DNA from: Amycolatopsis camponoti
Lineage (GTDB): Bacteria; Actinomycetota; Actinomycetes; Mycobacteriales; Pseudonocardiaceae
Assembly: GCF_902497555.1 (NCBI RefSeq)
Contig: NZ_CABVGP010000003.1
Location: forward strand, 496,001 to 560,000
Direction of reading: 5' to 3'
DNA: 64,000 nucleotides
Positions 15,556 to 24,893 of this stretch are shown here, piece by piece. Position numbers and translations under genes: made by a program. Position 1 is the stretch's first letter. Each line of letters begins with the position of its first letter. The notes below the pieces were generated by a model. The model had not been told where the DNA came from. It did not search any database and saw only the letters and a program-made list of their open reading frames with translations.

Positions 15556-16917
15556 ATGGATGCCGACGTGATCGTCGTGGGCGCGGGCCCGGTGGGCCTG
15601 TTCCTCGCCGCCGAGCTCAAGCTGGCCGGCGCCGAGCCGCTGGTCCTGGAACGCCTGACCACGCCTTCCGAAGAACCGAAGTCACGCGGCCTGGGCGTGC
15701 TCGCGACCGAGGCACTCCGGCGACGCGGTCTCGGTGCCCAGCTCGCCGAAGCCGATGTCGAAGGCACGAAGGACCTCGCGCGCGACCACGGCAGCGCCCG
15801 CGGCCACTTCGCGAACATCTTCAAGATCGTCCCGCGCGAAGATCGCCCGCGGACGAACATCTGGCAGCCGGAGCTGGAACGCGTCCTCGCGAAGCACGCC
15901 GAGGGCATCAGAATCCTGCGTGGTCACGAGGTCACCGCGCTGGAGTCCGATGTGGACGGTGTCACCGTCACCGCCGGGAAGACCTGGCGCGCCCAGTACG
16001 TCGTCGGCTGCGACGGCGGCCGCAGCACCGTGCGCAAGCTGGCCGGCTTCGCCTTCCCCGGCACGCCGGCCCTGTTGCGCACGGTCGCCGGGCAGGTGCG
16101 GTTCGCGGGCGCCATCCCGCCCGCCGGGCGGTACGCCGGGGGCACCTTCCTGCACGGCGGCAGCATGGTCGGGGTCACCGAACCCGCGTCGAACCCGGAG
16201 CCGGTCACCGCGGCCGAGCTCGCCGAGAGCATCCGGCGGGTCACCGGCGCGGACGTCGTCGTCGAGGACTTCCGGGAGGAACGGCGGTTCGGCGACCAGG
16301 CCCGCCAGGCCGACGACTACCGCCGCGGCCGCGTCTTCCTCGCCGGTGACGCCGCGCACGTGCACTCGCCGAGCGGCGGGCAGGGCCTCAACCTCGGCAT
16401 TCCGGACGCGGCCAACCTCGGCTGGAAGCTCGGCGCCGTCCTTCGCGGCGACAAGCCCGAAGCGTTCCTCGACACGTACACACGCGAAAGGCACCCGGCC
16501 GGCGAAGCGGTGCTACGCAACACACGCGCGCAGTCGGCGTTGCTGGCGCCCGGCCCGCACGTCGACGCGCTGCGGGAGATCGTCGGCGAAGTGCTGGACC
16601 TGCCCGAGGCGAACCGGTACTTCGCGGACCTCCTGTCCGGCGTCCGCGAGCGCTACGACTTCCCTTACCCCGCCCCGGCCCCGGTCGGCGAGCACTGCCC
16701 GGACCTCGAACTCGTCGACGCCGACGGCCGCACGACCCGGCTGCACGAGCACACCCGCACCGGCCGCGGCCTCCTGCTGATCGCGGAGCACCCGGCCGAT
16801 CCGCGCGTCGACGTCGTGCCGGTCACGAACACCGGTCCGCTGCTGCTCCGGCCCGACGGCGTGGTCGCCTGGGCGGGCGAGGGGCCGCTCGACGTCGCCC
16901 TCGCCACCTGGTTCTAG
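15556..16917 (+). CDS. FAD-dependent aromatic hydroxylase / antibiotic monooxygenase
   Basis: 453 residues. Group A flavoprotein monooxygenase: GxGxxG dinucleotide fold (VIVVGAGPVGLFLAAEL, residues 5-21), the DG motif (VVGCDGGRSTVRKLAGF) and the GD motif (RVFLAGDAAHVHSPSGGQGLNLGI), followed by a C-terminal thioredoxin-like half (about 370-453). Family members hydroxylate polyketides or inactivate rifamycins and tetracyclines (Rox/TetX-type) with NADPH and oxygen. Regulation by the adjacent TetR over two operators fits an inducible detoxification role, though a biosynthetic tailoring role is equally possible without the substrate. Confidence 0.85.
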   Translation: MDADVIVVGAGPVGLFLAAELKLAGAEPLVLERLTTPSEEPKSRGLGVLATEALRRRGLGAQLAEADVEGTKDLARDHGSARGHFANIFKIVPREDRPRTNIWQPELERVLAKHAEGIRILRGHEVTALESDVDGVTVTAGKTWRAQYVVGCDGGRSTVRKLAGFAFPGTPALLRTVAGQVRFAGAIPPAGRYAGGTFLHGGSMVGVTEPASNPEPVTAAELAESIRRVTGADVVVEDFREERRFGDQARQADDYRRGRVFLAGDAAHVHSPSGGQGLNLGIPDAANLGWKLGAVLRGDKPEAFLDTYTRERHPAGEAVLRNTRAQSALLAPGPHVDALREIVGEVLDLPEANRYFADLLSGVRERYDFPYPAPAPVGEHCPDLELVDADGRTTRLHEHTRTGRGLLLIAEHPADPRVDVVPVTNTGPLLLRPDGVVAWAGEGPLDVALATWF

Positions 16918-17099
16918 ATCGGCCGCCCGAAGCCGCCTCGGAATGACTCGTGAGTTTCCTCCCCAGCCACCGATTCCTCGGCAAATCACGATCCTGGCGC
17001 CGGATCACGTGAAGCTGGCGCAGGGGTCTCGCTTTCTGGTCAGGTCTCGATACGCTGCGCACTTGACAAATCACATGCCGAAACACAGGGAGGGACGGC

Positions 17100-17576
17100 A
17101 TGGGTGAAGATTCACGTGCGCGCGGGCTGGACAACACGGACAGATCGCTGATCGCCCTGCTGCAGCAAGACGGCCGGGCCTCGTTCACCGCGCTCGCGAA
17201 GGCGGTCGGGCTCTCGGAGGGAGCCGTTCGCCAGCGCGTGCAACGACTCCTGCGTGACGACCTCATGCAGATCGTGGCGGTGACCGACCCGGTCAACGTC
17301 GATCTGACGAGGCAGGCGATGGTCGGGATCAGCGTCGACGGCGCTGATCCGCGCGCCGTGGCCGACAAGCTGTCCGAACTGCCGAACGTGCACTACGTCG
17401 TGTTGTGCGCCGGGCGCTACGACCTGCTGGCCGAACTCGTCTGCCGGGACGACGACCACATGCTCGAAGTGCTGGGCGAGGAGATCCGCAAGATCGACGG
17501 CGTGTCCGGGACCGAGCTGTTCGTCTACCTCAAGCTGGCCAAGCAGAACTACGCCTGGGGCCGGCTCACGGCGTAG
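17100..17576 (+). CDS. Lrp/AsnC family regulator
   Basis: 158 residues. An N-terminal winged helix (LDNTDRSLIALLQQDGRASFTALAKAVGLSEGAVRQRVQRL, about 10-50) and a C-terminal RAM ligand domain (VGISVDGADPRAVADKL... YVVLCAGRYDLLAELVC). GGGAGG precedes the ATG by 6 bases and a TTGACA hexamer lies at 17063-17068. Lrp-type proteins sense amino acids as octamers. It is separate from its neighbours: the promoter region is a 182-base space, and a bidirectional hairpin follows. Its regulon is unknown. Confidence 0.88.
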   Translation: MGEDSRARGLDNTDRSLIALLQQDGRASFTALAKAVGLSEGAVRQRVQRLLRDDLMQIVAVTDPVNVDLTRQAMVGISVDGADPRAVADKLSELPNVHYVVLCAGRYDLLAELVCRDDDHMLEVLGEEIRKIDGVSGTELFVYLKLAKQNYAWGRLTA

Positions 17577-17582
17577 GCCCGT

Positions 17583-17624
17583 CGTGAGTGAGGAACAGGG
17601 TTAGAACACTGTTTCTCACTCACG
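17583..17624. terminator. Bidirectional terminator hairpin between lrp-like and helD-like genes
   Basis: CGTGAGTGAGGAACAG pairs with CTGTTTCTCACTCACG over 16 positions (one G-U) around a 10-base loop. It sits 7 bases after the lrp-like stop and 13 bases before the convergent helicase stop, the usual place for a shared terminator. Confidence 0.8.
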
Positions 17625-17636
17625 AGCGAGCGCGCG

Positions 17637-19841
17637 CTACTGGAACCGCCGGTGACCCGCCCGCGCGGGCACGCCCGCTTCGGCGAGCCCGGCCAGCACC
17701 GCCGGGAGCGGATCCCGGTGCAGCACCCCGAGGCGCTGCGTGGCGCGCGTGAGCGCGACGTACAGCTCCGCCGCGCCACGCGCGCCTTCGGCCAGGATCC
17801 GTTCCGGCTCGACGACGAGGACCGCGTCGAACTCCAGGCCCTTCGTCGCCGACGGCGCAACGGTGCCCGGCACGCCGGGCGGGCCGATCACGACGCTGGT
17901 GCCTTCGCGCTCGGCCTCTTCGCGATCGAAATCGTCGATGGCGGCCGCCAGCTCGGCGTCCGAGACCCGCCGCGACCACGGCCGGATCCCGCTCGCCCGC
18001 ACGGATTCCGGCGGCCGCGCGTCCGGCGCGAACCGCGCGAGCAACGCGCCGGCGACGGTCATGATCTCCGCCGGGGTCCGGTAGTTCACCGTCAGCTCCC
18101 GGTACGCCCACCGGTCGGCGACGTACGGCGCCAGCATCGATCCCCACGCGGTCGCCCCGGCGGCGCTGCGGCGTTGCGCCAGGTCGCCGACGACCGTGAA
18201 CGACCGGCTCGGACACCGCCGCATCAGCGCCCGCCAGTCCATTTCGGACAGTTCCTGTGCCTCGTCGACGACGACGTGCCCGTAGGTCCAGTCCCGGTCC
18301 TCGGCCGCGCGCTCGGCGAGGTCGCGGGTGTCGCGCTCGGCGAACCGGTCGGCCAGGTCCTCGGCGTAGAGCAGGTCGGTGGCGACCAGGCCCAGATCCT
18401 CGTCCTGCTCTTCGCGGTCCAGCTTGATGAGGTCCATGACGCCTTCGGCGTACTCCGCGTCCTCCTCCGCCTGGCGACGCGCGGCGGCGCGCTCGGCGGA
18501 ATCGTCCCGGCCGAGCAGGTCGACCAGCTCGTCGAGCAGCGGCACGTCCGACACGGTCCAAGCCGCGCCGTCCGCGCGGAACAGCGCCGGATCGGCGCCG
18601 GCGGCTTCGAGCCGGCGCGGCGACATGTACAGCGGCGCCAGCAGTGTCTCCGGCGTCAGCTCCGGCCACAACGCGCCGAGCGTGACGCCGAGGTCTTCGT
18701 GCCCGGCCAGCTCGTCGAGGACGTCGGCGCGCAGGTCGGCCCACGCCCCACGGTCCTCGCGGGTCAGCCAGCCTTCCCCGATCTCGGCCACGGCCCGCTC
18801 GGCGAGGATCGCCACGACCTGCGCGCGGAAGACCGCGCCGGCCTCGTTGTGCGGCAGCCCGGACCGGCGCGCTTCGAGCCGGGCCTCGTCCGCGATGCCG
18901 GCGTCGAGCGCCACGGTGACGTCGGCCAGCTCGACCGGCACCGGTTCCTCGGGCACGCGCTGCCGGTCGGCGACCGCCGCGGTCAGCACGTCGAGGATCT
19001 CCAGCGACCCCTTGAGCTTCGCCACCTCCGGCTCGTCTTCGGCGGTGACGCGCAAGCCCGGCACGAGGTCGCCGGTCGTCACGAACACGACGTCCGACTC
19101 ACCGAGCGAAGGCAGCACGCGGCCGATGTGGTCGAGGAACAGCGGGCTCGGCCCGACCACCAGCACGCCGCTGCGCGACATCCGTTCGCGCTGCGTGTAG
19201 AGCAGGTACGCCACCCGGTGCAGCGCGACGGCGGTCTTCCCGGTGCCGGGCCCGCCCTCGACGACCAGCGCCCCCGAGTGGCCGAGCCGGATGATCTCGT
19301 CCTGCTCGGCCTGGATCGTCGCGACGATGTCCCGCATGCCGTCGCCGCGCGGGGCGTTGACCGCGGCCAGCAGCGCCGCGTCCCCGCGTTCGCCGTCACC
19401 GGGACGGCCGAGGACTTCGTCGGTGAAATCGACGACCTTTCGCCCCAGCGTGTGGAACTGACGGCGGCGGCGCAGGTTTTCCGGCGACGCCGCGGTGGCG
19501 ACGTAGAACGGCCGCGCCGCCGGCGCCCGCCAATCCAGCAGAAGGGGTTCGTAGTCGTTTTCGCCGTCGAAAAGACCGATCCGGCCGATGTAGCCGGTTT
19601 CCCCGCTCAGTGCGTCCACCCTGCCGAAGCAGAGCCCGTTGTCGGCGACGTTCAGCCGGACCGTCTCACGGGCCCGGACACGCACGTCGGCGTCGCGCTC
19701 CACCAGCGTGGTCCCCGGTTCCCCGAGCGCGCCGCGCAAGCGCGCCCCCGCCTGCTCGCGTTCGCGGTCGAGGCGCGCGTACAACCCGGTGACGTACGCG
19801 CGCTCGGCTCGCAATTCCTCGTCGTACCCCTGGTTTGACAA
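17637..19841 (-). CDS. HelD/HelR-type RNA polymerase recycling ATPase
   Basis: 734 residues from a TTG at 19841, with GAGGGGAA just upstream. N-terminal coiled-coil (residues 5-45), a 1A domain entered by RVDALSGETGYIGRIGLFDGENDYEPLLLDWRAPAARPFYVAT, Walker A GGPGTGKT (196-203), and a UvrD-like second half with VVVDEAQELSEMDW, GDLAQRR, YRTPAEI, ATKGLEFDAVLVVEPE and YVALTRATQRLGVLH motifs. This is the actinobacterial class II HelD layout. HelD/HelR dislodges RNA polymerase from stalled or rifampicin-bound complexes. No rifamycin-associated promoter element was recognised upstream. It lies 0.7 kb beyond the FAD monooxygenase unit. Confidence 0.85.
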   Translation of the reverse strand: MSNQGYDEELRAERAYVTGLYARLDREREQAGARLRGALGEPGTTLVERDADVRVRARETVRLNVADNGLCFGRVDALSGETGYIGRIGLFDGENDYEPLLLDWRAPAARPFYVATAASPENLRRRRQFHTLGRKVVDFTDEVLGRPGDGERGDAALLAAVNAPRGDGMRDIVATIQAEQDEIIRLGHSGALVVEGGPGTGKTAVALHRVAYLLYTQRERMSRSGVLVVGPSPLFLDHIGRVLPSLGESDVVFVTTGDLVPGLRVTAEDEPEVAKLKGSLEILDVLTAAVADRQRVPEEPVPVELADVTVALDAGIADEARLEARRSGLPHNEAGAVFRAQVVAILAERAVAEIGEGWLTREDRGAWADLRADVLDELAGHEDLGVTLGALWPELTPETLLAPLYMSPRRLEAAGADPALFRADGAAWTVSDVPLLDELVDLLGRDDSAERAAARRQAEEDAEYAEGVMDLIKLDREEQDEDLGLVATDLLYAEDLADRFAERDTRDLAERAAEDRDWTYGHVVVDEAQELSEMDWRALMRRCPSRSFTVVGDLAQRRSAAGATAWGSMLAPYVADRWAYRELTVNYRTPAEIMTVAGALLARFAPDARPPESVRASGIRPWSRRVSDAELAAAIDDFDREEAEREGTSVVIGPPGVPGTVAPSATKGLEFDAVLVVEPERILAEGARGAAELYVALTRATQRLGVLHRDPLPAVLAGLAEAGVPARAGHRRFQ

Positions 19842-19942
19842 ATTCCCCTCACAGCGGTTAGACTGAAGCTACATTCGATGGGTCTTCCTGTTGTTCTCGG
19901 AAGGCACGTCGATTTTTTATTGTCCACCCGCTGTCAAGACCC

Positions 19943-21766
19943 CTATCCGAGCATGAATTCGCGCGGGTTCAGCGGCCGGTCCACCACCCGCACGTCACCC
20001 AGCAGCCCGGCGAAGCTCCGGTCGACCTTCCCGTCGTAGGACGAGGCACCGACCAGCCACGAGCCGCCGGGATTCGCGAGGCCGACCGCCGGGGTGGCCG
20101 GGTTGCGCACGACCGGGCAGCCGTCGACGAACACCGTCGTGCGCCGGCCATCGTTGACGACCGCGACGTGCCACCACTTCTCGACCGGCAGCTCGTGGCC
20201 CCAGTTCGTCGAGATCCGGTTCTGGTTCAAGGGGAACACCGCCCACTGCAGCTCGCCACCGTCCGAAAGGGACAGTGTGGCGGCCGATTCCTCCGGGTCG
20301 TCGCCGGTCTTGCCGGCGGCGCCACCGCTGCCCTGGCGGGCAAACAGCCCGCACCAGCCGTGGTGGCCGTCCTTGAAGTCCGCCGGCAACCGGAAGAACA
20401 CCTCGACGGTGTAGCCGCGCTCGAACTCCAGCTCGTTCATCGGCGCCGCGTCGACCGTGCGCAGGTACGCGCCGCGGCTCGGGTCACGGCCGCCGTCGAA
20501 CCGCAGGCTCGCCCGCGACGGCTGCCGCGGCGAGAACTCGCTCGCGTACCTCAGCGCGTCCGGACCGCTCCCGGGCGCCGTGACGCGCGTGAGGTCGTTG
20601 CCGCGGCCGCTCTGGTCGCGCACGACGACGTCGGCCGGCACCGGCTTGCCGTCCTGGCCGCCCTCGAAGCGCCAGTACGCGACCGTTCCCGGCACCAGCA
20701 CCTGCTTCGCGGGACGCCCGGGCGGGACCGGCACCGGCGCGAACCCCTTGAAGCGCTCGGCGAAGTCGATCTCCAGGCTGAAGTAGTCGGCGGCGCCGCT
20801 GCGCTCGGCCTCGACCTGCTGCATTTCGCTGAGGTGGTCCTGCGCGGCGAGCCACGGCGAGAACGTCCGGACGTCGACGACGCCGCGCGCGAGGTCGAAC
20901 TGGTAGAGCCGGACCATGGCGCTGCCGCCGTAGTAGCGGTCCTGGTAGTTCGCGATGTGGACGTGGACGTCGTGCCCGGCGGCGTTCTCGCGGACCGTGC
21001 GCCCGGTCGGCCAGTAGTGGCCGTTGAGCGTCAGGAAGATCTGGTCGTTGCCGTTCACCAGCTCCTTCCAGACCAGTTCGCCGAACGTCGAGAACTGCGC
21101 CTGGTGGTCGTCGCCGGCCCAGACCAGCTCGTGGATGGTGAGGATCGCGGGCAGCGTCGGGTGCTGCGCGAGGACCTGCCTGGCCCACTCGAGCCCGCCC
21201 GCGGAGGGCCGCCAGTCGAGGGCGAGCAGCAGCCAGTCACGGCCACCGCCGCGGAAGACGTGGTAGGTGTTGTAGCCGTCCTTCGACGCGCCCTTGAACG
21301 TCGGCGAGTTGCGGTGACGCTGCGGGCCGAACGCGTCCAGGTAGGGCGAGGGGCCGCGCTGGTCGTCCTTCGAGCCGTCGATGTCGTGGTTGCCCGCGAG
21401 GGTGCTGTACGGGAACCGGCGGCGGTCGAGGGCCTGGAACGACCTGCTGATGCGCGAGAACTCGTCCGCGCGGCCGTTCTGTGTGAGGTCTCCGAGGTGA
21501 GCGAGGAAGACAACGTTGTCGTCGGCCTCGTCGAGGACGTAGCGCAGCGAGGCGTCCAACGGGGCCGCGTCGCCGCGGTCCTCGTCGAACAGGTACTGCG
21601 TGTCCGGCATGACCACGAGCGTGAAGCGCGGATCTTCGGCGTCGGGGCGGTGGTGGCCCCGCGCTTCGGCGGCGACGGCCGGCGTGCCGAGGGCGACGGC
21701 CGGCAGGGTCGCCGCGGCGGCGGCGCCCGCGCCGAGGAGGAAGGTCCGGCGAGAGGTGTCAGTCAC
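19943..21766 (-). CDS. Tat-secreted calcineurin-like phosphoesterase with C-terminal LamG-like domain
   Basis: 607 residues from the GTG at 21766 (an upstream start 13 codons further is also open). Residues 4-34 are a twin-arginine signal (SRRTFLLGAGAAAAATLPA). The metallophosphatase domain (about 45-320) has VVMPDTQY, AHLGDLTQNG, LAGNHDID and a distal NGHYWPTG histidine site: the five usual dimetal motifs. From about 385 onward a concanavalin-like LamG fold appears (GTVAYWRFEGGQDG..., EVFFRLPADF, WWHVAVVNDGRRTTVFVDG), often a carbohydrate-binding module. It is a secreted phosphodiesterase, substrate unknown; no obvious Shine-Dalgarno exists at the chosen start. Confidence 0.82.
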   Translation of the reverse strand: MTDTSRRTFLLGAGAAAAATLPAVALGTPAVAAEARGHHRPDAEDPRFTLVVMPDTQYLFDEDRGDAAPLDASLRYVLDEADDNVVFLAHLGDLTQNGRADEFSRISRSFQALDRRRFPYSTLAGNHDIDGSKDDQRGPSPYLDAFGPQRHRNSPTFKGASKDGYNTYHVFRGGGRDWLLLALDWRPSAGGLEWARQVLAQHPTLPAILTIHELVWAGDDHQAQFSTFGELVWKELVNGNDQIFLTLNGHYWPTGRTVRENAAGHDVHVHIANYQDRYYGGSAMVRLYQFDLARGVVDVRTFSPWLAAQDHLSEMQQVEAERSGAADYFSLEIDFAERFKGFAPVPVPPGRPAKQVLVPGTVAYWRFEGGQDGKPVPADVVVRDQSGRGNDLTRVTAPGSGPDALRYASEFSPRQPSRASLRFDGGRDPSRGAYLRTVDAAPMNELEFERGYTVEVFFRLPADFKDGHHGWCGLFARQGSGGAAGKTGDDPEESAATLSLSDGGELQWAVFPLNQNRISTNWGHELPVEKWWHVAVVNDGRRTTVFVDGCPVVRNPATPAVGLANPGGSWLVGASSYDGKVDRSFAGLLGDVRVVDRPLNPREFMLG

Positions 21767-21846
21767 GCGCCGGAAGCTACGGGCGCCGGCCGACCGCACC
21801 GGCAACGGCCGCCGAACTCGGGATGAACAGCGGTACTGTTCGCGCC

Positions 21847-22239
21847 ATGAGCGGAGCGCGGGTCTTCCGGCTGATCCAGCCGGTCGACGACATCGAGATC
21901 GCGGTCGCGTTCTACGCCGCCGTCCTGGACGGTCCCGGCGAGCGGATCTCGGTCAACCGGCACTACTTCACCTGCGGCGACGTCGTGCTCGCCTGCGTCG
22001 AGGCGCCGCTCGAACACCGCGAACCGCGGCCGCAGCGGGACCCGCGGATCGTCTACCTGGCGGTCGAGGACGTCGAGGAGACGTTCCGGCGGGTGCGCGA
22101 CGCCGGGCCGCGCTGGATCGACGACGCGATCGAAACCCAGTTCTGGGGCGAACGGTCCTTCTACGCGGACGACCCGTTCGGCAACCCGCTCTGCTTCGTC
22201 CAGGAGGACACGCTCTACCTGGGCGGTCCCGTCGGCTGA
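21847..22239 (+). CDS. VOC (glyoxalase-like) family protein
   Basis: 130 residues from the ATG at 21847. The first half RLIQPVDDIEIAVAFYAAVL and the second SFYADDPFGNPLCFVQEDT give the paired beta-alpha-beta-beta-beta units of the VOC fold; Glu in the last segment is a probable metal ligand. It is divergent from the phosphoesterase and convergent (25-base overlap) with the next membrane gene. Function within the superfamily cannot be told. Confidence 0.75.
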   Translation: MSGARVFRLIQPVDDIEIAVAFYAAVLDGPGERISVNRHYFTCGDVVLACVEAPLEHREPRPQRDPRIVYLAVEDVEETFRRVRDAGPRWIDDAIETQFWGERSFYADDPFGNPLCFVQEDTLYLGGPVG

Positions 22240-22703
22240 CCACCGGTGGCGCGGTGGATCCGGAGCGGCATGACGAACCAGAGGATCCCGAAGAGCAGCA
22301 CGCACAGCGCGGCCAGGACGATCATCGCGATCTCGCCGTAGACGACCTTGGCGATCAGCGCGACCGTCGACGTGATCGCGAAGGCCAGGCAGACCAGGCC
22401 GACGAGCACGAGCCGGTTGCCGACGGTCAGGATCCGCTCCCGGCTGCCCGTGCGGAACAGCAGCCGGTGCCAGGCCGCGGGCGCGGTCAGCAGCGCGGTC
22501 GCGGCCACCGCGAGCGCCACCGCGGACAGGTGCAGTGACTTCTCGAACCCGCTGGCGTCGTGGAACCGGTCGGTGAACACGACCGAGAGCAGGAAGCCGA
22601 AGAGGATCTGCACGCCGGCCTGCGCGACCCGCAGCTCCTGCAGCAGCTCGCCGATGTTGCGCGTCAGCTGCTCGTTGCGGGTCTCGCCGGTGTGTTCCGC
22701 CAC
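22215..22703 (-). CDS. DUF6328-like integral membrane protein
   Basis: 162 residues from the GTG at 22703. It carries a hydrophilic N-terminal helix (residues 1-25, ETRNEQLTRNIGELLQELRVAQAGVQILFGFLLSVVF) and four hydrophobic segments: about 30-46, 60-80, 100-118 and 128-146. The RVAQAGVQ...F-FLL signature with a tight set of four helices is common to a conserved actinobacterial family of unknown function. It is convergent with the VOC gene and possibly cotranscribed with the WYL regulator upstream. Confidence 0.7.
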   Translation of the reverse strand: MAEHTGETRNEQLTRNIGELLQELRVAQAGVQILFGFLLSVVFTDRFHDASGFEKSLHLSAVALAVAATALLTAPAAWHRLLFRTGSRERILTVGNRLVLVGLVCLAFAITSTVALIAKVVYGEIAMIVLAALCVLLFGILWFVMPLRIHRATGGQPTGPPR

Positions 22704-22732
22704 AGGAGGACGATACGCGGCCGTCCCCGGGT

Positions 22733-23695
22733 TCACCGGTCGATCCGGGTGGCGTCCAGCAGCCGCTGCCCGAGGACCCGCGCGGCCTCCCGCAGCTCGG
22801 GGCAGCGCACGATCCGGTACGGCGCCGGGATCCTGGCCAGCTGTTCGGCGTACCAGGCGGGATTGCCGGTGCTGCCGGTCAGGCGGGTCGTCCCGTCGTC
22901 GATGCGCCCCAGCTGCCCGACGGCGCGGGGCAGGCATCGGCGGGCCAGGTCGAGGGGTGCGTCGATGACGACCTCGACGTCGTACTCCCAGCCGACGGCG
23001 AGGTGTTCCTCGACCATCGCGACCGGGTCCAGGTCACGGGGCGGCTCGAAGGTGTCGTCGCCGATGCCGGCGCTTCGGACCCGGTCGATCCGGTACGCCC
23101 GGCGCTCGCCCTTCGGGTGCTTGCGGCACAAGAGGTACCACCGGCCGTGGCGGACGACGACGGCCCACGGGTCGACGTCGCCCGTCCACTCGGTGCCGGC
23201 CTCGGAGCGGTAGCCGAGGCGGACCCGCCGGTGCTCGGCGCAGGCGTGCACCAGGGCCGAGGTGGTCTCGGGGTCCGGCCGCGCGGCCGCGGCGTCCGGT
23301 GCGGCCGCGGCGGTCCGCCGGACGGCCTCGGCCTGCGCGGCGACCGACTCGGGGAGGGCCTGCACGATCTTGCCCAGCGCGCCGCCGACCAGAGTGGCGG
23401 GATCGCCGGCGTCGTGGTGGCCGTCGAGCACGGCCATGACCAGGCCGAGGGCCTCGGCGGGGCTGAACGTCAGCGGCGGCAGCCGCAGGCCGCGCCCGAC
23501 CCGGTAGCCGCCGTGGGGCCCGCGGACGGAGACGACCGGAATGCCCGCCTCGCGCAGGATCCCGACGTAGCGCCGGGCGGCGCGTTCGGAGACGCCGAGC
23601 TTGCCGGCGAGCCGGTCGGCCGTGATGCCCGGACCGGCCTGGAGGAGCTCGAGGGTGCGCAGGGCCCGCGCCGTCGGGCTCGTGTCGTCCGCCAT
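22733..23695 (-). CDS. Helix-turn-helix WYL-domain regulator (YafY family)
   Basis: 320 residues. An N-terminal HTH_11 domain (residues 6-60: ARALRTLELLQAGPGITADRLAGKLGVSERAARRYVGILREAGIPV) is followed by a WYL domain (about 145-225, with VVVRHGRWYLLCRKHPKGERRAYRIDRV) and a WCX-type C-terminus. WYL domains bind nucleic acid or nucleotide ligands and regulate stress, DNA-repair or defence genes. It lies divergent from the DinB-like gene at 23752, its most likely target. Confidence 0.87.
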   Translation of the reverse strand: MADDTSPTARALRTLELLQAGPGITADRLAGKLGVSERAARRYVGILREAGIPVVSVRGPHGGYRVGRGLRLPPLTFSPAEALGLVMAVLDGHHDAGDPATLVGGALGKIVQALPESVAAQAEAVRRTAAAAPDAAAARPDPETTSALVHACAEHRRVRLGYRSEAGTEWTGDVDPWAVVVRHGRWYLLCRKHPKGERRAYRIDRVRSAGIGDDTFEPPRDLDPVAMVEEHLAVGWEYDVEVVIDAPLDLARRCLPRAVGQLGRIDDGTTRLTGSTGNPAWYAEQLARIPAPYRIVRCPELREAARVLGQRLLDATRIDR

Positions 23696-23751
23696 GGGAA
23701 TTCCCGATTCCGGAAGTGGATCGTCCGGAACCGATCCTAGGCTCCGCGGCC

Positions 23752-24279
23752 ATGACCGACTCCTACGCGACGCTCGTGGTGGACGGCGACGAGATCGCGA
23801 CCCTGCTCAGCACGCTCGAGCGCATCCGGCGCACGTTCGCCTGGAAGTGCGGTGGCCTGGACGCCGGGCAGCTCCGGGTCACCGTCGCGGCGAGCACGAT
23901 GACGCTGGGCGGCCTGCTCAAGCACCTCGCCCACGTCGAGGCCGACTGGTTCGCCGTCAAGCTGCGCGGCGAGCCGATCGGGCCGCCGTGGGACACCGCC
24001 GAGCCGGGCTCGGAGTGGTCCACGGCCGCCGGTGACAGCCCGGAGTCGCTGTACGCGCTCTGGGAGTCCGCGGTCACCCGGTCACGCGCGCTGGTCGCCG
24101 CCGCCCTGGCCGAGGGCGACGCCGGTCAGCCCGGCCGCTTCACCTGGCCCGACGGGCGGACCCCGAACCTGCGGCGCATCATCGCGGACATGATCGAGGA
24201 GTACGCGCGCCACACCGGCCACGCCGACCTGCTCCGCGAAGCCGTGGACGGCCTGGTGGGCGAGGACGCGCCGGCGTGA
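23752..24279 (+). CDS. DinB/DUF664 family protein
   Basis: 175 residues from the ATG at 23752. The four-helix DinB-like bundle is recognisable by LLKHLAHVEADWFAVKL (first metal-site His) and MIEEYARHTGHADLLREAVDG at the C-terminus (His pair), the three-histidine metal site of the YfiT/DinB fold. Related proteins are thiol-dependent S-transferases (mycothiol or bacillithiol) in detoxification. Divergent from the WYL regulator and overlapping the GNAT gene (GTGA). Confidence 0.8.
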   Translation: MTDSYATLVVDGDEIATLLSTLERIRRTFAWKCGGLDAGQLRVTVAASTMTLGGLLKHLAHVEADWFAVKLRGEPIGPPWDTAEPGSEWSTAAGDSPESLYALWESAVTRSRALVAAALAEGDAGQPGRFTWPDGRTPNLRRIIADMIEEYARHTGHADLLREAVDGLVGEDAPA

Positions 24280-24890
24280 CGGCGGCCGAGGACGTCACCG
24301 TCGTGCCCGCCAACGAGGCGTCGTGGGACGACGTCGCCGCGGTCTTCGGGACCACCGACTACCCGGGCCGCTGCCAGTGCCAGCGGTTCAAGGTCGCCGG
24401 CTGGATCTGGCGCGACTCCACGCAGGAGCAGCGCACCGCCATGCTGCGGGCCCAGACCGCCTGCGGCGAGCCGGGCGCCGCGACGAGCGGGCTGGTGGCC
24501 TACGTCGGTGGTGAGCCGGCCGGCTGGGTCGCCGTCGAGCCGCGGATCGCCTACCCCAAGCTGCGCGGCACCCGTGTCCCGTGGACCGGCCGCAGCGAAG
24601 ACAAGGACGACGACGGCGTCTGGGCGGTGACGTGCTTCGCCGTCCGCAAGGGTTTCCGCGGCCGCGGCCTCACCTACCCGCTCGCCCGCGCCACCATCGG
24701 CTTCGCCCGCGAACGCGGGGCCCGCGCGCTCGAGGCGTATCCGATGATCACCCAGCCAGGTAAGGAGATCACCTGGGGCGAGCTGCACGTCGGCGCCCGC
24801 CAGGTGTTCGCCGACGCCGGTTTCGAAGAGGTCGGCCACCCGACGCCGCGGCGCGTCCTCATGCGTATTGAATTGTCTATAGTGGACTGA
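24276..24890 (+). CDS. GNAT family N-acetyltransferase
   Basis: 204 residues from a GTG at 24276 coupled to the DinB-like gene. The acetyl-CoA binding motif is in TCFAVRKGFRGRGLTYPLARATIGFARERGARALEAYP (about 111-148: R/Q-x-x-G-x-G/A). An N-terminal CQCQRF segment and a C-terminal RQVFADAGFEEVGHP strand complete the GNAT fold. Substrate unknown; with a DinB-type partner it may modify a small toxic molecule. The final codons (ATTGAATTGTCTATAGTG) are unusually AT-rich. Confidence 0.82.
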   Translation: MTAAEDVTVVPANEASWDDVAAVFGTTDYPGRCQCQRFKVAGWIWRDSTQEQRTAMLRAQTACGEPGAATSGLVAYVGGEPAGWVAVEPRIAYPKLRGTRVPWTGRSEDKDDDGVWAVTCFAVRKGFRGRGLTYPLARATIGFARERGARALEAYPMITQPGKEITWGELHVGARQVFADAGFEEVGHPTPRRVLMRIELSIVD

Positions 24891-24893
24891 TCG

